A stretch of 64,000 nucleotides of DNA from CAYPAV01 sp964408805 (GTDB lineage Bacteria; Pseudomonadota; Alphaproteobacteria; UBA8366), in NCBI GenBank assembly GCA_964408805.1, contig CAYPAV010000021.1, positions 21,945-85,944 on the forward strand. The letters are read 5' to 3'. This document shows, piece after piece, positions 53,099 to 62,451 of the stretch (position 1 is the first letter of the stretch; each line of letters starts with the position of its first letter). Made by a program: the position numbers and the translations under genes. Below the pieces are notes generated by a model. The model was not told the DNA's origin. It did not search any database and saw nothing but the letters and a program-made list of their open reading frames with translations.

Positions 53099-53614
53099 AT
53101 GAGCGCCACCGGATCGCTCGGAGCGCGCCGACGCGCGTCGCGATTGGCGGCGGTGCAGACGCTCTATCAGATGGAACTCGCCGAGAAGCCGGTCGATGTT
53201 GCTTTGGCCGAATTCGAAAGTCATCGCGCCGCGGAGGACGCGGCGGATTCCGAGCGAACGACACCCCAAGAAATGGATACGGAATTCTTCACTGAAATCG
53301 TCCGGGGCGTCGATACGCGGCAGGCGACACTGGACCCCGCGATCGATGCCGCCATCGCGAAGGACCGTCGGATCGATCGGGTCGAGGTGTTGATTCGCCT
53401 GATCCTCCGCGCCGGCGCCTACGAACTTTTGGCACGCCCCGATATAGACGCTCCCTTGACGATCAACGAGTATGTTGCGATCGCCAAGGCATTCTTCGCG
53501 GGCGCGGAGCCAAGCTTCGTGAACGGCGTTCTGGATCGCATGGCGCACGCTCCCGCCGCGGAGGGCGGTGCGGAAGGAACACCGGACGATGGCACGGACG
53601 CCCCACAAGAATGA
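53099..53614 (+). CDS. nusB: Transcription antitermination factor NusB
   Basis: RNA-binding antitermination protein of 171 aa that works with NusE/S10 at boxA sites of rRNA operons. The segments ARRRASRLAAVQTLYQMELAEKP and LILRAGAYELLARPDIDAPLTINEYVAIAKAFFAGAEPSFVNGVLDRMA are family-typical. The gene overlaps the thiL start by 26 bases. Confidence 0.95.
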   Translation: MSATGSLGARRRASRLAAVQTLYQMELAEKPVDVALAEFESHRAAEDAADSERTTPQEMDTEFFTEIVRGVDTRQATLDPAIDAAIAKDRRIDRVEVLIRLILRAGAYELLARPDIDAPLTINEYVAIAKAFFAGAEPSFVNGVLDRMAHAPAAEGGAEGTPDDGTDAPQE

Positions 53615-54569
53615 ATTCCAACGGATCGCGACCTATCTGGCGCCGCTGACCGCCGCGGCGCCGGGGGCGTTCGGTTTACTCGATGATGCCGCGGTGATCG
53701 AGACGCCGGCCGGTCAATCCACCGTCGTCACCACCGACACGATGGTGGAAGGCGTGCACTACGTCGGTGACGAAGCGCCGTCGCTGATCGCGCGGAAGCT
53801 GCTTCGGGTTAATCTTTCGGATCTGGCGGCGATGGGTGCGCGTCCTTCCGCCTATACCCTCAACCTCGCCTTGCCGGAAAGCGTGAGCGATGCCTGGCTT
53901 GCCGACTTCACCGAGGGACTCCGCCTTGATCAGACTAGCTATGGCATCTCCCTTATTGGTGGTGACAGCGTCGCCACGCCGGGTCCGGCGACGCTGACGA
54001 TCACGGCTTTTGGCGACGCGGCCGAGGGAGAGGTGCTGCGGCGGGCCGGCGCGCGGGCCGGCGACGGCCTTTACGTGAGCGGCACGATCGGTGACGCGGC
54101 CCTCGGGCTCCTGGTGCTGCGAGGCGAGATCGGCGGTTTGGATGCGATAGCGCGAGATGAACTCGTGGATCGTTACCGCCTGCCGAGACCCCGATCCGCC
54201 TTGGGTGTCGGTCTTGTCGGCACCGCCCATGCCGCGGCCGATATTTCAGACGGATTGGTGGCGGATCTGGGCCATGTCGCGTCGGCATCGGGATTGGCCG
54301 CGGAGATCGATCTGGCTTGCATTCCTCTTTCATCCGCGGCCGGGGCGGCGCTGGACCACGATTCGGATCTATGGCCGACCGTCTTGGCAGGCGGCGACGA
54401 TTACGAGCTTGTTTTCGCCGCGCCCGAGACGGCGACCCTGGATGAATTGTCGGCGCATTCCGAAACCCCGATTACCAGAATCGGCGAGTTCCGGACGGGC
54501 ACGGGTGTCACGGTTATGGGGGACGGCGTGCCAATGGTGCTGGACCGCGCCGGATATCGCCACGGATAG
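53589..54569 (+). CDS. thiL: Thiamine-monophosphate kinase
   Basis: ATP-dependent kinase of 326 aa that makes thiamine diphosphate from thiamine monophosphate. It has GLLDDAAVI, TTDTMVEGVHY, LLRVNLSDLAAMGARP, GGDSVATPGPATLTITAFG and LAGGDDYELVFAAP, the usual AIR-synthase-like pattern with the Mg-binding aspartates. The start at 53589 (MARTPHKNEF) lies inside nusB. The next gene begins 69 bases downstream. Confidence 0.95.
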   Translation: MARTPHKNEFQRIATYLAPLTAAAPGAFGLLDDAAVIETPAGQSTVVTTDTMVEGVHYVGDEAPSLIARKLLRVNLSDLAAMGARPSAYTLNLALPESVSDAWLADFTEGLRLDQTSYGISLIGGDSVATPGPATLTITAFGDAAEGEVLRRAGARAGDGLYVSGTIGDAALGLLVLRGEIGGLDAIARDELVDRYRLPRPRSALGVGLVGTAHAAADISDGLVADLGHVASASGLAAEIDLACIPLSSAAGAALDHDSDLWPTVLAGGDDYELVFAAPETATLDELSAHSETPITRIGEFRTGTGVTVMGDGVPMVLDRAGYRHG

Positions 54570-54638
54570 TCGGTCTTACCATAGCGGAAACTTCCTGTTA
54601 CAAGTGAACCTCGCGAGGGGCATGATCGATAGCGCCGA

Positions 54639-55103
54639 ATGAAAAAAATTATAATCATAATCGTGGCCTTGGTGCTGATCGTCGGCTGCGGCGGCGCCGT
54701 GTGGTTCTTCATGCAAGGGGCGGATGTACCGTTCGGCGATGAGACCGAGAAGGAGGACAAGGCGGCTTCCCTCGACGAATCGGAATTCGTCGATATCGAA
54801 AACCTCTCGGTTCCAGTGATTCGGGAAGGCCGGGTGGACAAATACATCACCATCAGCCTGAGTTTGGAGATGCGTAGCGTCGATGCGCGCGAACGGGCCG
54901 AAGAGGCCATGCCGCGTCTCAAGGATGCCATCTTCCGCGATCTCTATTCCTATTTCTCGATGCAGAAATCGGATCAGCAGGGATTGAACGTCAATCAGGT
55001 AAAGGCCCGCCTTCTATGGGCGACCGAACGCGCGATCGGCGAAGGCCTCGTCAAGCAGATCATCATACAAGGCGCTTATGAACGGCGGGGACAGTTCAAG
55101 TGA
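54639..55103 (+). CDS. FliL-like single-pass membrane protein
   Basis: Protein of 154 aa with an N-terminal membrane anchor (KKIIIIIVALVLIVGCGGAVWFF) followed by an acidic linker and a FliL-type periplasmic domain (VDKYITISLSLEMRSVDARERAEEAMPRLKDAIFRDLYSYFSM). FliL links stator units to the flagellar motor; paralogues of unknown role occur. No other flagellar gene lies in this window, so this is either a stray copy or a paralogue with another job. It lies between thiL and hppA. Confidence 0.8.
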   Translation: MKKIIIIIVALVLIVGCGGAVWFFMQGADVPFGDETEKEDKAASLDESEFVDIENLSVPVIREGRVDKYITISLSLEMRSVDARERAEEAMPRLKDAIFRDLYSYFSMQKSDQQGLNVNQVKARLLWATERAIGEGLVKQIIIQGAYERRGQFK

Positions 55104-55289
55104 TGCGACCTTCGTGGAAATGTTCGCACACCGGTCCGCTTGCACGTTATTGCCTTTCCTGAATCCTTCTGGCATGTTCCGGCGGTTTTCGCCGCCCGTC
55201 CGGCTGAAAGATCAGGAAGCCAGCTGTGATGCACGGGCGAAGGGGATATTAATCGAGTTTTCTCAGGAACAAATCGGGGTGCGTGAGGG

Positions 55290-57365
55290 ATGCTGACGTT
55301 TGTCATCGCCTGTGGAGTCATAGCGGTACTCTACGGAATCTTCGCCAGTCGGTCGGTTTTGGCGGCAAGTGCCGGAACCGAGCGTATGCAGGAAATCGCC
55401 GAGGCCATTCAGGAAGGCGCCAAGGCCTATCTCAATCGGCAGTATCGGACGATCGGAATAGCCGGTGTCGTGGTCGCGATCATTCTCGCGCTCACGCTCG
55501 GCAAATATCCGGCGATTGGCTTCATCATCGGGTCGGTCCTGTCGGGTGCCGCGGGGTATATAGGAATGCTAGTCTCGGTGCGCGCCAACGTGCGCACGAC
55601 CGAGGCATCCCGCACCGGGCTCGCGGAGGGCCTTGCCATCGCATTCAAGTCGGGTGCCGTCACCGGAATGTTGGTCGCCGGTTTGGCGCTGCTCGCGATC
55701 TCGATCTATTACTCCGCCATGGTGTCGGCGGGAGCACCCGCGAAAGAGCAGATCAGCGGTCTGATCGGCCTTGCGTTCGGCGCCTCGCTGATTTCGATTT
55801 TCGCGCGGCTCGGCGGCGGTATCTTCACCAAGGGTGCCGACGTCGGCGCCGATTTGGTGGGTAAGGTCGAGGCCGGTATTCCGGAAGACGATCCTCGTAA
55901 CCCGGCTGTCATCGCCGACAATGTCGGCGACAATGTCGGTGATTGCGCCGGTATGGCCGCGGATCTTTTCGAGACCTACATCGTCACCGTCGGCGCCACC
56001 ATGGTCCTGGCGCTGATCTATCGTATCGAAGGCAGCGTGGCGCTCGAGCAGTTCCTGCTCTATCCGATGGCGATCGGCGGCGTCTGTCTTGTCGCCTCGA
56101 TCGTCGCGACCTTCTTCGTCAAGGTCGGCGCCAGCGGCAACGTCATGGCGGCGCTATACAAGGGGCTTGGCGGAAGTGCGATCATCTCCGCCATCCTATT
56201 GTGGCCCATCACCGCCTATGTGCTCGGGATGGAGACCAAGATGACGATGGCCGGTGTCGAGTTCACCGGCACGACGCTTTGGGGCTGCGGCGTGATCGGC
56301 CTCGTGCTGACGGCGCTGATCGTCTGGGTGACCGAGTATTATACCTCGACCGAATATCGTCCGGTGCGCTCGGTGGCACTCTCCTCCGAAACCGGACATG
56401 CAACCAATGTCATTCAAGGCCTCGCCGTTTCGATGGAGGCCACGGCGGTGCCGGCGATCCTGATTTGCGCGACGATCGTCGCGACATTCCAGATGGCCGG
56501 ACTGATCGGCATTGCCATCGCGGTCACGTCGATGCTGGCGCTCGCCGGGATGGTCGTGGCGCTCGACGCCTATGGTCCCGTCACCGACAACGCGGGCGGC
56601 ATCGCCGAGATGGCGGACCTCGATGAAAGCGTCCGAAAGACGACAGATGCGCTCGACGCGGTCGGCAATACCACGAAGGCGGTGACCAAGGGCTATGCGA
56701 TCGGCTCGGCCGGTCTCGGCGCCTTGGTTCTTTTCGCCGCCTATACCGCCGATCTCAAACGTTTCTTCAAGGGCGTCGAAGTGGATTTCGCGCTGAGCAA
56801 TCCCTACGTCGTGATTGGGTTGTTCGTCGGCGGACTGCTGCCCTATCTGTTCGGTGCGCTGGGGTTGACCGCGGTCGGGCGTGCGGGCAGTGCCGTCGTG
56901 ATCGAGGTTCGGCGCCAGTTCAAGGAAATTCCCGGCATCATGGAAGGTACGGGAAAACCCGAATACGCGACCTGCGTCGATATGCTGACTCGGCATGCGA
57001 TCCGGGAGATGATCGTGCCCTCGCTGCTGCCGGTGCTCAGCCCGTTGGTGCTCTATGCGATCATCGTTTTCGTCGCCGATCAGGCGGCAGCCTTCGCGGC
57101 GGTGGGTGCCATGCTGCTCGGCGTGATCGTCACCGGGCTATTCGTCGCCATCTCGATGACCGTGGGCGGCGGTGCCTGGGACAATGCGAAGAAGTACATC
57201 GAGGACGGCCAGCACGGCGGCAAGGGCTCGGAAGCCCATATGGCGGCGGTGACGGGCGATACCGTCGGCGATCCCTACAAGGACACCGCCGGTCCAGCCG
57301 TCAATCCGATGATCAAGATCACCAATATCGTGGCCCTTCTGTTGCTCGCGATGCTGGCGCACTGA
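55290..57365 (+). CDS. hppA: Membrane-bound proton-translocating pyrophosphatase
   Basis: Integral membrane pump of 691 aa with about 16 helices that couples pyrophosphate hydrolysis to ion export. The catalytic loop is DNVGDNVGDCAGMAADLFETY, and a second Asp-rich segment is DAYGPVTDNAGGIAEMADLDE. The potassium-control motif is VGNTTKAVTKGYAIGSAG with Lys463, the mark of the potassium-independent proton pumps, as in Rhodospirillum. It ends 43 bases before a strong bidirectional terminator. Confidence 0.96.
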   Translation: MLTFVIACGVIAVLYGIFASRSVLAASAGTERMQEIAEAIQEGAKAYLNRQYRTIGIAGVVVAIILALTLGKYPAIGFIIGSVLSGAAGYIGMLVSVRANVRTTEASRTGLAEGLAIAFKSGAVTGMLVAGLALLAISIYYSAMVSAGAPAKEQISGLIGLAFGASLISIFARLGGGIFTKGADVGADLVGKVEAGIPEDDPRNPAVIADNVGDNVGDCAGMAADLFETYIVTVGATMVLALIYRIEGSVALEQFLLYPMAIGGVCLVASIVATFFVKVGASGNVMAALYKGLGGSAIISAILLWPITAYVLGMETKMTMAGVEFTGTTLWGCGVIGLVLTALIVWVTEYYTSTEYRPVRSVALSSETGHATNVIQGLAVSMEATAVPAILICATIVATFQMAGLIGIAIAVTSMLALAGMVVALDAYGPVTDNAGGIAEMADLDESVRKTTDALDAVGNTTKAVTKGYAIGSAGLGALVLFAAYTADLKRFFKGVEVDFALSNPYVVIGLFVGGLLPYLFGALGLTAVGRAGSAVVIEVRRQFKEIPGIMEGTGKPEYATCVDMLTRHAIREMIVPSLLPVLSPLVLYAIIVFVADQAAAFAAVGAMLLGVIVTGLFVAISMTVGGGAWDNAKKYIEDGQHGGKGSEAHMAAVTGDTVGDPYKDTAGPAVNPMIKITNIVALLLLAMLAH

Positions 57366-57407
57366 CGGCGTCCGGCACTTGTGTCTTGGAAAAGGCGCGC
57401 TCTACTC

Positions 57408-57450
57408 AAAAAAACTCCCCGGAGGGATGTCCTTCCGGGGAGTTTTTTTT
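57408..57450. terminator. Bidirectional intrinsic terminator between hppA and bamE
   Basis: A stem with arms CTCCCCGGA (57415-57423) and its complement TCCGGGGAG (57434-57442) is flanked by seven A on the left and eight T on the right, so the whole unit pairs for about 16 bases. It ends hppA on the plus strand and, with the complementary A run, bamE on the minus strand. The position between two convergent genes fits exactly. Confidence 0.93.
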
Positions 57451-57466
57451 GCTCATGCTAATCCGC

Positions 57467-57934
57467 TCAATATCGTGACGGTCCCGAACCCGGTCCCCGG
57501 TTGAAGCGACCGAGGTTGCCGATAATCTGATCCAACACGCCCAACTCCTCGCCCGCCGTCGGGGTCTTGCGCTCGACGGTTTCGATCTTTCGGCTATCGT
57601 CCTTGTCGTATTTCTGGATATGTTCGATCTTGCCCGTCTCGTCGAAATAGATCGCGATGACCTGCTGCTCCAGGACCGACTCCTGCAGGAAGGCCCAGCG
57701 CTCCGTTCGCCGGCCAATGTAATACCAGATTCGCTTGTCGAAGGAACCGACCGTCGAAGGCGTGCCAAGCAGGCCCCGCACATATTCCATGTTATGGGTC
57801 CCGACCTGAAGCTTCTCCAATTGAGACTTGGTCGGGATGTTCCCGCGGTTGGCTGAATTGGGCGCGCAGGCCCCTAGCGCCAGAAGCATGCCGGCGAGGA
57901 GAGCGATCTTCCGGAAGGGGCGAGCTTGAAGCAT
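57467..57934 (-). CDS. bamE: Outer membrane protein assembly factor BamE (SmpA/OmlA family)
   Basis: Outer-membrane lipoprotein of 155 aa, part of the BAM complex that inserts beta-barrel proteins. The signal peptide ends in a lipobox (LLALGAC, Cys as lipidated residue). The SmpA/OmlA core reads NIPTKSQLEKLQVGTHNMEYVRGLLGTPSTVGSFDKRIWYYIGRR. The start at 57934 gives the standard short basic n-region; a longer upstream frame is not needed. It diverges from the cytochrome chaperone gene. Confidence 0.92.
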   Translation of the reverse strand: MLQARPFRKIALLAGMLLALGACAPNSANRGNIPTKSQLEKLQVGTHNMEYVRGLLGTPSTVGSFDKRIWYYIGRRTERWAFLQESVLEQQVIAIYFDETGKIEHIQKYDKDDSRKIETVERKTPTAGEELGVLDQIIGNLGRFNRGPGSGPSRY

Positions 57935-58076
57935 GACAAAACCATATCCCGTGATATGCGGTTTATTATAATCCCTAATCCGGCGAATAACAGTTGCGCG
58001 CGTCAACGCGAGTAAAGAAGATGACCCCGTTTTCGAGCCCGTGAAACCATCGGCACCCAAGGATTTCGACCGGAAA

Positions 58077-58631
58077 ATGCCCTCCCTGATCGAGAAATTA
58101 TTTTCAGGATCCGAGACGAAAAAGGCGGCCCGCAGCCTATTTATTGCGATTGTTGCGCAATCTCGGCTATCGGAATATTTCACGGTCGGCGGCCTGCCGG
58201 ACACGGTGAATGGACGCTATGAAGTCTTGGCGCTGAACGCGTTCTTGATCATGCATCGGCTGCGAGGCGAGACGCGGGGTGCGGAATTGGCGCGCGCCGT
58301 CGCCGAAGAAATCGTCTTGGACTTCGATCGCAACCTCCGGGAAATGGGTGTGGGCGATCTTTCGGTCGGCCGCAAGGTTAAGCAGCTCACCCAGGGATTT
58401 TACGGTCGCCTTGCCGCCTATGCGGACGGTCTGGAATTGGGCGACGAGGCGCTCCACGCGGCGCTGCGGCGAAATTATTTCGGCGATTGCACGCCCACCC
58501 CCCTTGCGATCGGCCGGATCACCACCTATCTCCGCCGGGAATCCGAAATGCTGGCGAGCCAATCCGTTTCGGCCCTTTTGGCCGGAAATGTCGAATTTGG
58601 TCCCCCGCCCGAACAGGAAGCCGAGACATGA
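58077..58631 (+). CDS. Ubiquinol-cytochrome c chaperone family protein
   Basis: Protein of 184 aa related to mitochondrial Cbp3, which helps assemble the cytochrome bc1 complex. The core AARSLFIAIVAQSRLSEYFTVGGLPDTVNGRYEVLALNAFLIMHRLRGE and FDRNLREMGVGDLSVGRKVKQLTQGFYGRL is typical. The ATG at 58077 is used; a GTG at 58041 is in frame but unlikely. The stop overlaps the yceD start by four bases. In alphaproteobacteria this gene commonly neighbours yceD, as here. Confidence 0.9.
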   Translation: MPSLIEKLFSGSETKKAARSLFIAIVAQSRLSEYFTVGGLPDTVNGRYEVLALNAFLIMHRLRGETRGAELARAVAEEIVLDFDRNLREMGVGDLSVGRKVKQLTQGFYGRLAAYADGLELGDEALHAALRRNYFGDCTPTPLAIGRITTYLRRESEMLASQSVSALLAGNVEFGPPPEQEAET

Positions 58632-59164
58632 AAGAGACGAAGGTCGGCGCGGAATGGACGCGCATGCTGAAGGTCGAAGACATCGAATTGGGTGGCGTCG
58701 ACCGCGCGATCGAAGCGGACGGAGCCGAGCGGCGCCGTCTTTCGGAACGGTTCGGGCTGCTCGATATCGTCGAATTGAAAGCCGAGCTGCACGTTCGGCG
58801 CTTGGTCGAGAGTTCGGTGATCGCGGTCGAGGGCAAGTTTTCGGCCGGCGTCGTCCAGGAATGCGTCGTGACGTTGGAGCCCTTGGAAGCCCGAATCAAG
58901 GGAACGATCGCGGAGCGGTTTGCGCCAGTCGGCGATGCCAGGACCGAATTCGTTCTCGCCGACGAGGATGAGGATTTGGAAGAACCCCTGGAGGGCGATT
59001 CGATCGATCTTGGCGAGATCGTTGCGCAATCCTTGTCGCTGGCGCTCGATCCATATCCACGTAAGCACGGCGCGGCATTCGAGCCGGTGGCGGAGGAGTC
59101 CGATTCCGAACCCCCGGGAGGTCCCTTCGCGGCCCTGGCCACACTGAACGAAAGCGACGGCTAA
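58628..59164 (+). CDS. YceD family protein (DUF177)
   Basis: Protein of 178 aa. The C-terminal half, EDLEEPLEGDSIDLGEIVAQSLSLALDPYPR, is the DUF177 landmark, and CVVTLEP matches the family Cys region. Its E. coli relative is tied to 23S rRNA processing and stability, and the gene almost always precedes rpmF, as it does here. The start at 58628 overlaps the upstream gene. Confidence 0.9.
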   Translation: MKETKVGAEWTRMLKVEDIELGGVDRAIEADGAERRRLSERFGLLDIVELKAELHVRRLVESSVIAVEGKFSAGVVQECVVTLEPLEARIKGTIAERFAPVGDARTEFVLADEDEDLEEPLEGDSIDLGEIVAQSLSLALDPYPRKHGAAFEPVAEESDSEPPGGPFAALATLNESDG

Positions 59165-59258
59165 AGGGTCATCAGTCGCTTGCCGTGGCGCCATAATTTC
59201 GTTATGTAACCGAGATTGTGCCGGTGGGGCATTTCCTGAATTCGAGAGTTTTTTACCA

Positions 59259-59441
59259 ATGGCCGTTCCAAAGAAAAAGGTATCTCGGTCGCGTCGAAAC
59301 AATCGGCGCGCCCATGATTCATTGAAATCCTCGAGCTATGTCGAGTGTGCCGATTGCGGCGAATTGAAGCGGCCGCATCATGTTTGCGGCGCCTGCGGCC
59401 ATTATGATGGTCGCGAGGTCGTCGAAGTCTCGGCGATCTGA
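59259..59441 (+). CDS. rpmF: 50S ribosomal protein L32
   Basis: Ribosomal protein of 60 aa. The N-terminus AVPKKKVSRSRRNNRRAHD is universal. It carries CADC and CGAC, so it is the zinc-binding (C+) form rather than a zinc-free paralogue. It follows yceD by 94 bases and precedes plsX by 30. Confidence 0.97.
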   Translation: MAVPKKKVSRSRRNNRRAHDSLKSSSYVECADCGELKRPHHVCGACGHYDGREVVEVSAI

Positions 59442-59471
59442 TTTTCTTTTTACTAGTGTTGGGGCGATCGC

Positions 59472-60524
59472 GTGGTGGATGACCGTCTCGTCATAGCGCT
59501 GGATGCGATGGGAGGAGACAAGGCTCCCGAAGTGGTCGTCGACGGGGCCGAATTGGCGCGCGAGCGCTACCCAAATGTCTCCTATCTGATGTTCGGCGAT
59601 GAGCCGCGCATCGAGGCGCTGGTCAGACGCTATCCCAAGCTCGCGGCCGCCACCGAATTTCGCCATACGTCTGAAGTCGTGCGGAACGAGGACAAGCCGT
59701 CGACGGCACTGCGCTCCGCACGCGGTTCCAGCATGCGTCTGGCGATCAATGCGGTCGGTGACGGCGAGGCGCATTGCGTCGTCTCGGCGGGGAATACCGG
59801 CGCGCTGATGGCGATCGCCAAATTTGTTTTGAAGATGTTGCCGGGTATGGATCGTCCGGCGATCACGTCGTATTACCCGACCGTGCGCGGCGAGAGCTGC
59901 ATGCTCGATCTTGGCGCCAACGTTCAATGCAGTGCCGACAATCTGGTGCAGTTCGCGGTGATGGGAGAGGTGTTCGCACGCACCGTATTGGGATTGGAGG
60001 AGCCGACCATCGGGCTTCTCAATGTCGGGGTCGAGGAGATGAAGGGGCATGACGAAGTTCGCGAGGCGGCGGCCATTCTCCGCGATTCCGATCTGCCGAT
60101 CATCTTCAAGGGTTTCGTCGAGGGGGATGACATACCGGCCGGCACGGTCGACGTGATCGTGACAGACGGTTTCACAGGCAATGTCGCCCTAAAGACGGCG
60201 GAAGGAATGACGCGACTGTATACCAGCCTCCTGCGAGGCGCCTTTCAAAGCAGCCTTGCTGCGCGGTTTGGTTATTTGTTCCTTAATCGGCCGCTGAGCA
60301 ACCTGCGGAAACGCACCGATCCGCGCCGATACAACGGCGCGATGTTGCTTGGATTGAATGGGATCGTTATCAAAAGCCATGGCGGAACCGATGGAATGGG
60401 ATTCGCCAACGCAATCGGGGTGGGCGTGGACATGGCGCAAAACGGTTTCATCGACAAGATCAAGCAAGATATCGAACAGCTATCCGCCGACCGAACTAAG
60501 AACATAAAAGCGGCGGTCTCCTAG
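59472..60524 (+). CDS. plsX: Phosphate acyltransferase PlsX
   Basis: Enzyme of 350 aa that converts acyl-ACP to acyl-phosphate in phospholipid synthesis. IALDAMGGDKAPEVVVDGA, VSAGNTGALMAIAKF, VEGDDIPAGTVDVIVTDGFTGNVALKTAEG and SHGGTDGMGFANAIGVGVDM are the family landmarks. The start is GTG at 59472. It is directly followed by fabH, whose ATG starts one base after the stop. Confidence 0.97.
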   Translation: MVDDRLVIALDAMGGDKAPEVVVDGAELARERYPNVSYLMFGDEPRIEALVRRYPKLAAATEFRHTSEVVRNEDKPSTALRSARGSSMRLAINAVGDGEAHCVVSAGNTGALMAIAKFVLKMLPGMDRPAITSYYPTVRGESCMLDLGANVQCSADNLVQFAVMGEVFARTVLGLEEPTIGLLNVGVEEMKGHDEVREAAAILRDSDLPIIFKGFVEGDDIPAGTVDVIVTDGFTGNVALKTAEGMTRLYTSLLRGAFQSSLAARFGYLFLNRPLSNLRKRTDPRRYNGAMLLGLNGIVIKSHGGTDGMGFANAIGVGVDMAQNGFIDKIKQDIEQLSADRTKNIKAAVS

Positions 60525-60525
60525 C

Positions 60526-61497
60526 ATGCGGCGATCTCGGTTGATTGGATTCGGGGCGTATCTCCCCGAACGTATCGTCTTAAATGAGGAGCTGGCGAAG
60601 AAGATCGACACTTCCGACGATTGGATTCGTCAGCGGACCGGCATTGCCCAAAGGCACATCGCCGCCGACGGGGAACTGACCTCCGATATCGGCCGGCACG
60701 CCGCCGGCGCGGCGCTTGAAGATGCGGGTGTCGGAACCGATGAAGTGGACCTGATCGTCCTGGCCACGGCGACCCCCGACAATACCTTCCCTGCGACCGC
60801 GACCAAGGTGCAGTCGCTGCTCGGTCTGAAGAAGGCGGCGGCCTTCGATGTGCAAGCCGTATGCACGGGCTTCATCTATGCGCTGGCGATGGCCGACAAT
60901 ATGATCCGGCTCGGCCAGGCGACCACCGCACTCGTGATCGGCGCCGAGGTATTCAGCCGAATTCTCGATTGGAAGGACCGCGGGACCTGCGTACTTTTCG
61001 GCGATGGCGCCGGTGCGGTGGTGTTACGGGGCAGCGAGGAAGAAGGCACCAACGAGGACCGGGGGATTCTCTCGACCCAGCTCTTTTCCGACGGCGACTA
61101 TTACGACATGCTCTATGTCGACGGCGGCCCCGGAACCACGGGGACGGCCGGGTTCCTGCGCATGGACGGGCGCGAAGTGTTTCGCCATGCGGTCGTCCGT
61201 ATGACGGATTCGGTCCTGGCCGGCCTTTCCGATGTGGACATGTCGGTCGAGGACATCGATTGGCTGGTACCGCATCAGGCCAACAAGCGCATCATGGACA
61301 GCATGGCGAAGAAGCTTGGGCTGGCACCCGAGCGCGTTGTCGTCACCGTCGACCGGCAGGCCAACACCTCGGCCGCGACGATCCCGCTGGCGCTGGCCGA
61401 GGCGGCGGGCGACGGCCGGATGAAACCCAGCCAGTTGATCGCCCTTTCGGCGATGGGCGGCGGCTTCACCTGGGGGTCGGCGATATTGCGACTCTAG
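60526..61497 (+). CDS. fabH: 3-oxoacyl-ACP synthase III (KASIII)
   Basis: Condensing enzyme of 323 aa that starts fatty acid synthesis from acyl-CoA and malonyl-ACP. The catalytic Cys is in AVCTGFIYAL, His in WLVPHQANKRIMD and Asn in RQANTSAATIPLALAE. ATG starts one base after plsX. The plsX-fabH-ihfA-merR order is conserved in alphaproteobacteria. Confidence 0.97.
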   Translation: MRRSRLIGFGAYLPERIVLNEELAKKIDTSDDWIRQRTGIAQRHIAADGELTSDIGRHAAGAALEDAGVGTDEVDLIVLATATPDNTFPATATKVQSLLGLKKAAAFDVQAVCTGFIYALAMADNMIRLGQATTALVIGAEVFSRILDWKDRGTCVLFGDGAGAVVLRGSEEEGTNEDRGILSTQLFSDGDYYDMLYVDGGPGTTGTAGFLRMDGREVFRHAVVRMTDSVLAGLSDVDMSVEDIDWLVPHQANKRIMDSMAKKLGLAPERVVVTVDRQANTSAATIPLALAEAAGDGRMKPSQLIALSAMGGGFTWGSAILRL

Positions 61498-61614
61498 GCA
61501 TCGGCGCGAATAATCCTCGGTTGCGCGATTGACGGAACGCTTTTCGCGGACTACCGTTAATCATAATAAACCCGCGAAAGATAAGCGGAAACGATGAGCA
61601 GGGGAGCACAGGAC

Positions 61615-61935
61615 ATGACGGGGAGTACCGTCACGCGCGCGCAATTGACGGAAGCGGTCTACCAGGAAGTCGGTTTGTCTCGCAACGAATCGGCGGATCT
61701 GGTCGAGGCCGTGCTGGGTGAGATTTCGGATACGCTCGCCGAGGGCGAGACGGTGAAAATTTCCTCCTTCGGAAGCTTTTTTGTCCGCCAGAAGGGCCAA
61801 CGCATCGGACGAAACCCGAAGACCGGGGAAGAGGTTCCGATCCTGCCGCGCTCTATTTTGATCTTCCGGCCGAGCCATGTGCTCAAGAACCGGATCAACG
61901 ACAATCTCGTCGTGAATGACGGCGGAGACAATTGA
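61615..61935 (+). CDS. ihfA: Integration host factor subunit alpha
   Basis: DNA-bending protein of 106 aa, one half of the IHF heterodimer. The sequence VTRAQLTEAVYQEVGLSRNESADLVEAVLGEISDTLAEGETVKISSFGSFFVRQKGQRIGRNPKTGEEVPI is typical, with the arm Arg-Asn-Pro. The ATG at 61615 is preferred over the one at 61594 for family fit. It overlaps the merR start by four bases. Confidence 0.95.
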   Translation: MTGSTVTRAQLTEAVYQEVGLSRNESADLVEAVLGEISDTLAEGETVKISSFGSFFVRQKGQRIGRNPKTGEEVPILPRSILIFRPSHVLKNRINDNLVVNDGGDN

Positions 61936-62378
61936 CCGACGTCACCGAGACGCCGCCCCGCGGCGGTAGCCGACGCGGCAAGAAATCCGCCGACGCCTTT
62001 CGCACCATCAGCGAAGTTTCCAAGGAATTGGACGTGCCACAGCACGTGCTCCGGTTCTGGGAATCGAAATTCGCCCATGTCCGGCCGATGAAGCGGGGCG
62101 GTGGCCGCCGCTATTACCGTCCGCAGGACATCCAGCTGATCTCCCGTATCCGCGATCTCCTTTATGTCGAGGGATACACCATCAAGGGCGTGCAGCGCCT
62201 GTTGCGGGAAAGCGGTCTCCGCGCCGTCATGGCCGAAGCGTCGGCCGAAGACGCGTCCGCCGCGAATGAGCCGGCGGAAGCCGGACCGGCGCTAACTCCC
62301 GACCGGCGCCGGGAAGTTCAGTCGGTGATTGCTGAACTCTCCGAAATCCGAAAGCTCCTGACCGCCGATCCCGAGTGA
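61932..62378 (+). CDS. MerR-family transcriptional regulator
   Basis: Winged-helix regulator of 148 aa with an N-terminal MerR-like DNA-binding domain (FRTISEVSKELDVPQHVLRFWESKFAHVRPMKRGGGRRYYRPQDIQLISRIRDLLYVEGYTIKGVQRLL). The C-terminal part is short and acidic, with no obvious metal site. It starts with TTG at 61932, overlapping ihfA, and ends 73 bases before the tRNA gene. This conserved gene neighbour of ihfA has no known target. Confidence 0.9.
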   Translation: MTDVTETPPRGGSRRGKKSADAFRTISEVSKELDVPQHVLRFWESKFAHVRPMKRGGGRRYYRPQDIQLISRIRDLLYVEGYTIKGVQRLLRESGLRAVMAEASAEDASAANEPAEAGPALTPDRRREVQSVIAELSEIRKLLTADPE

Positions 62379-62451
62379 TCGGCCGTGGGCGTTGCAAGGC
62401 TCCCGCGCCGGGCGTAAAGTTCCGCCGCCGGACACCTCTCGTCCGGCACGT

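Noticed and set aside
57415..57442. Regulatory stem-loop such as a riboswitch for bamE
   Set aside because: The A and T runs on both sides and position between convergent genes make it an ordinary bidirectional terminator.
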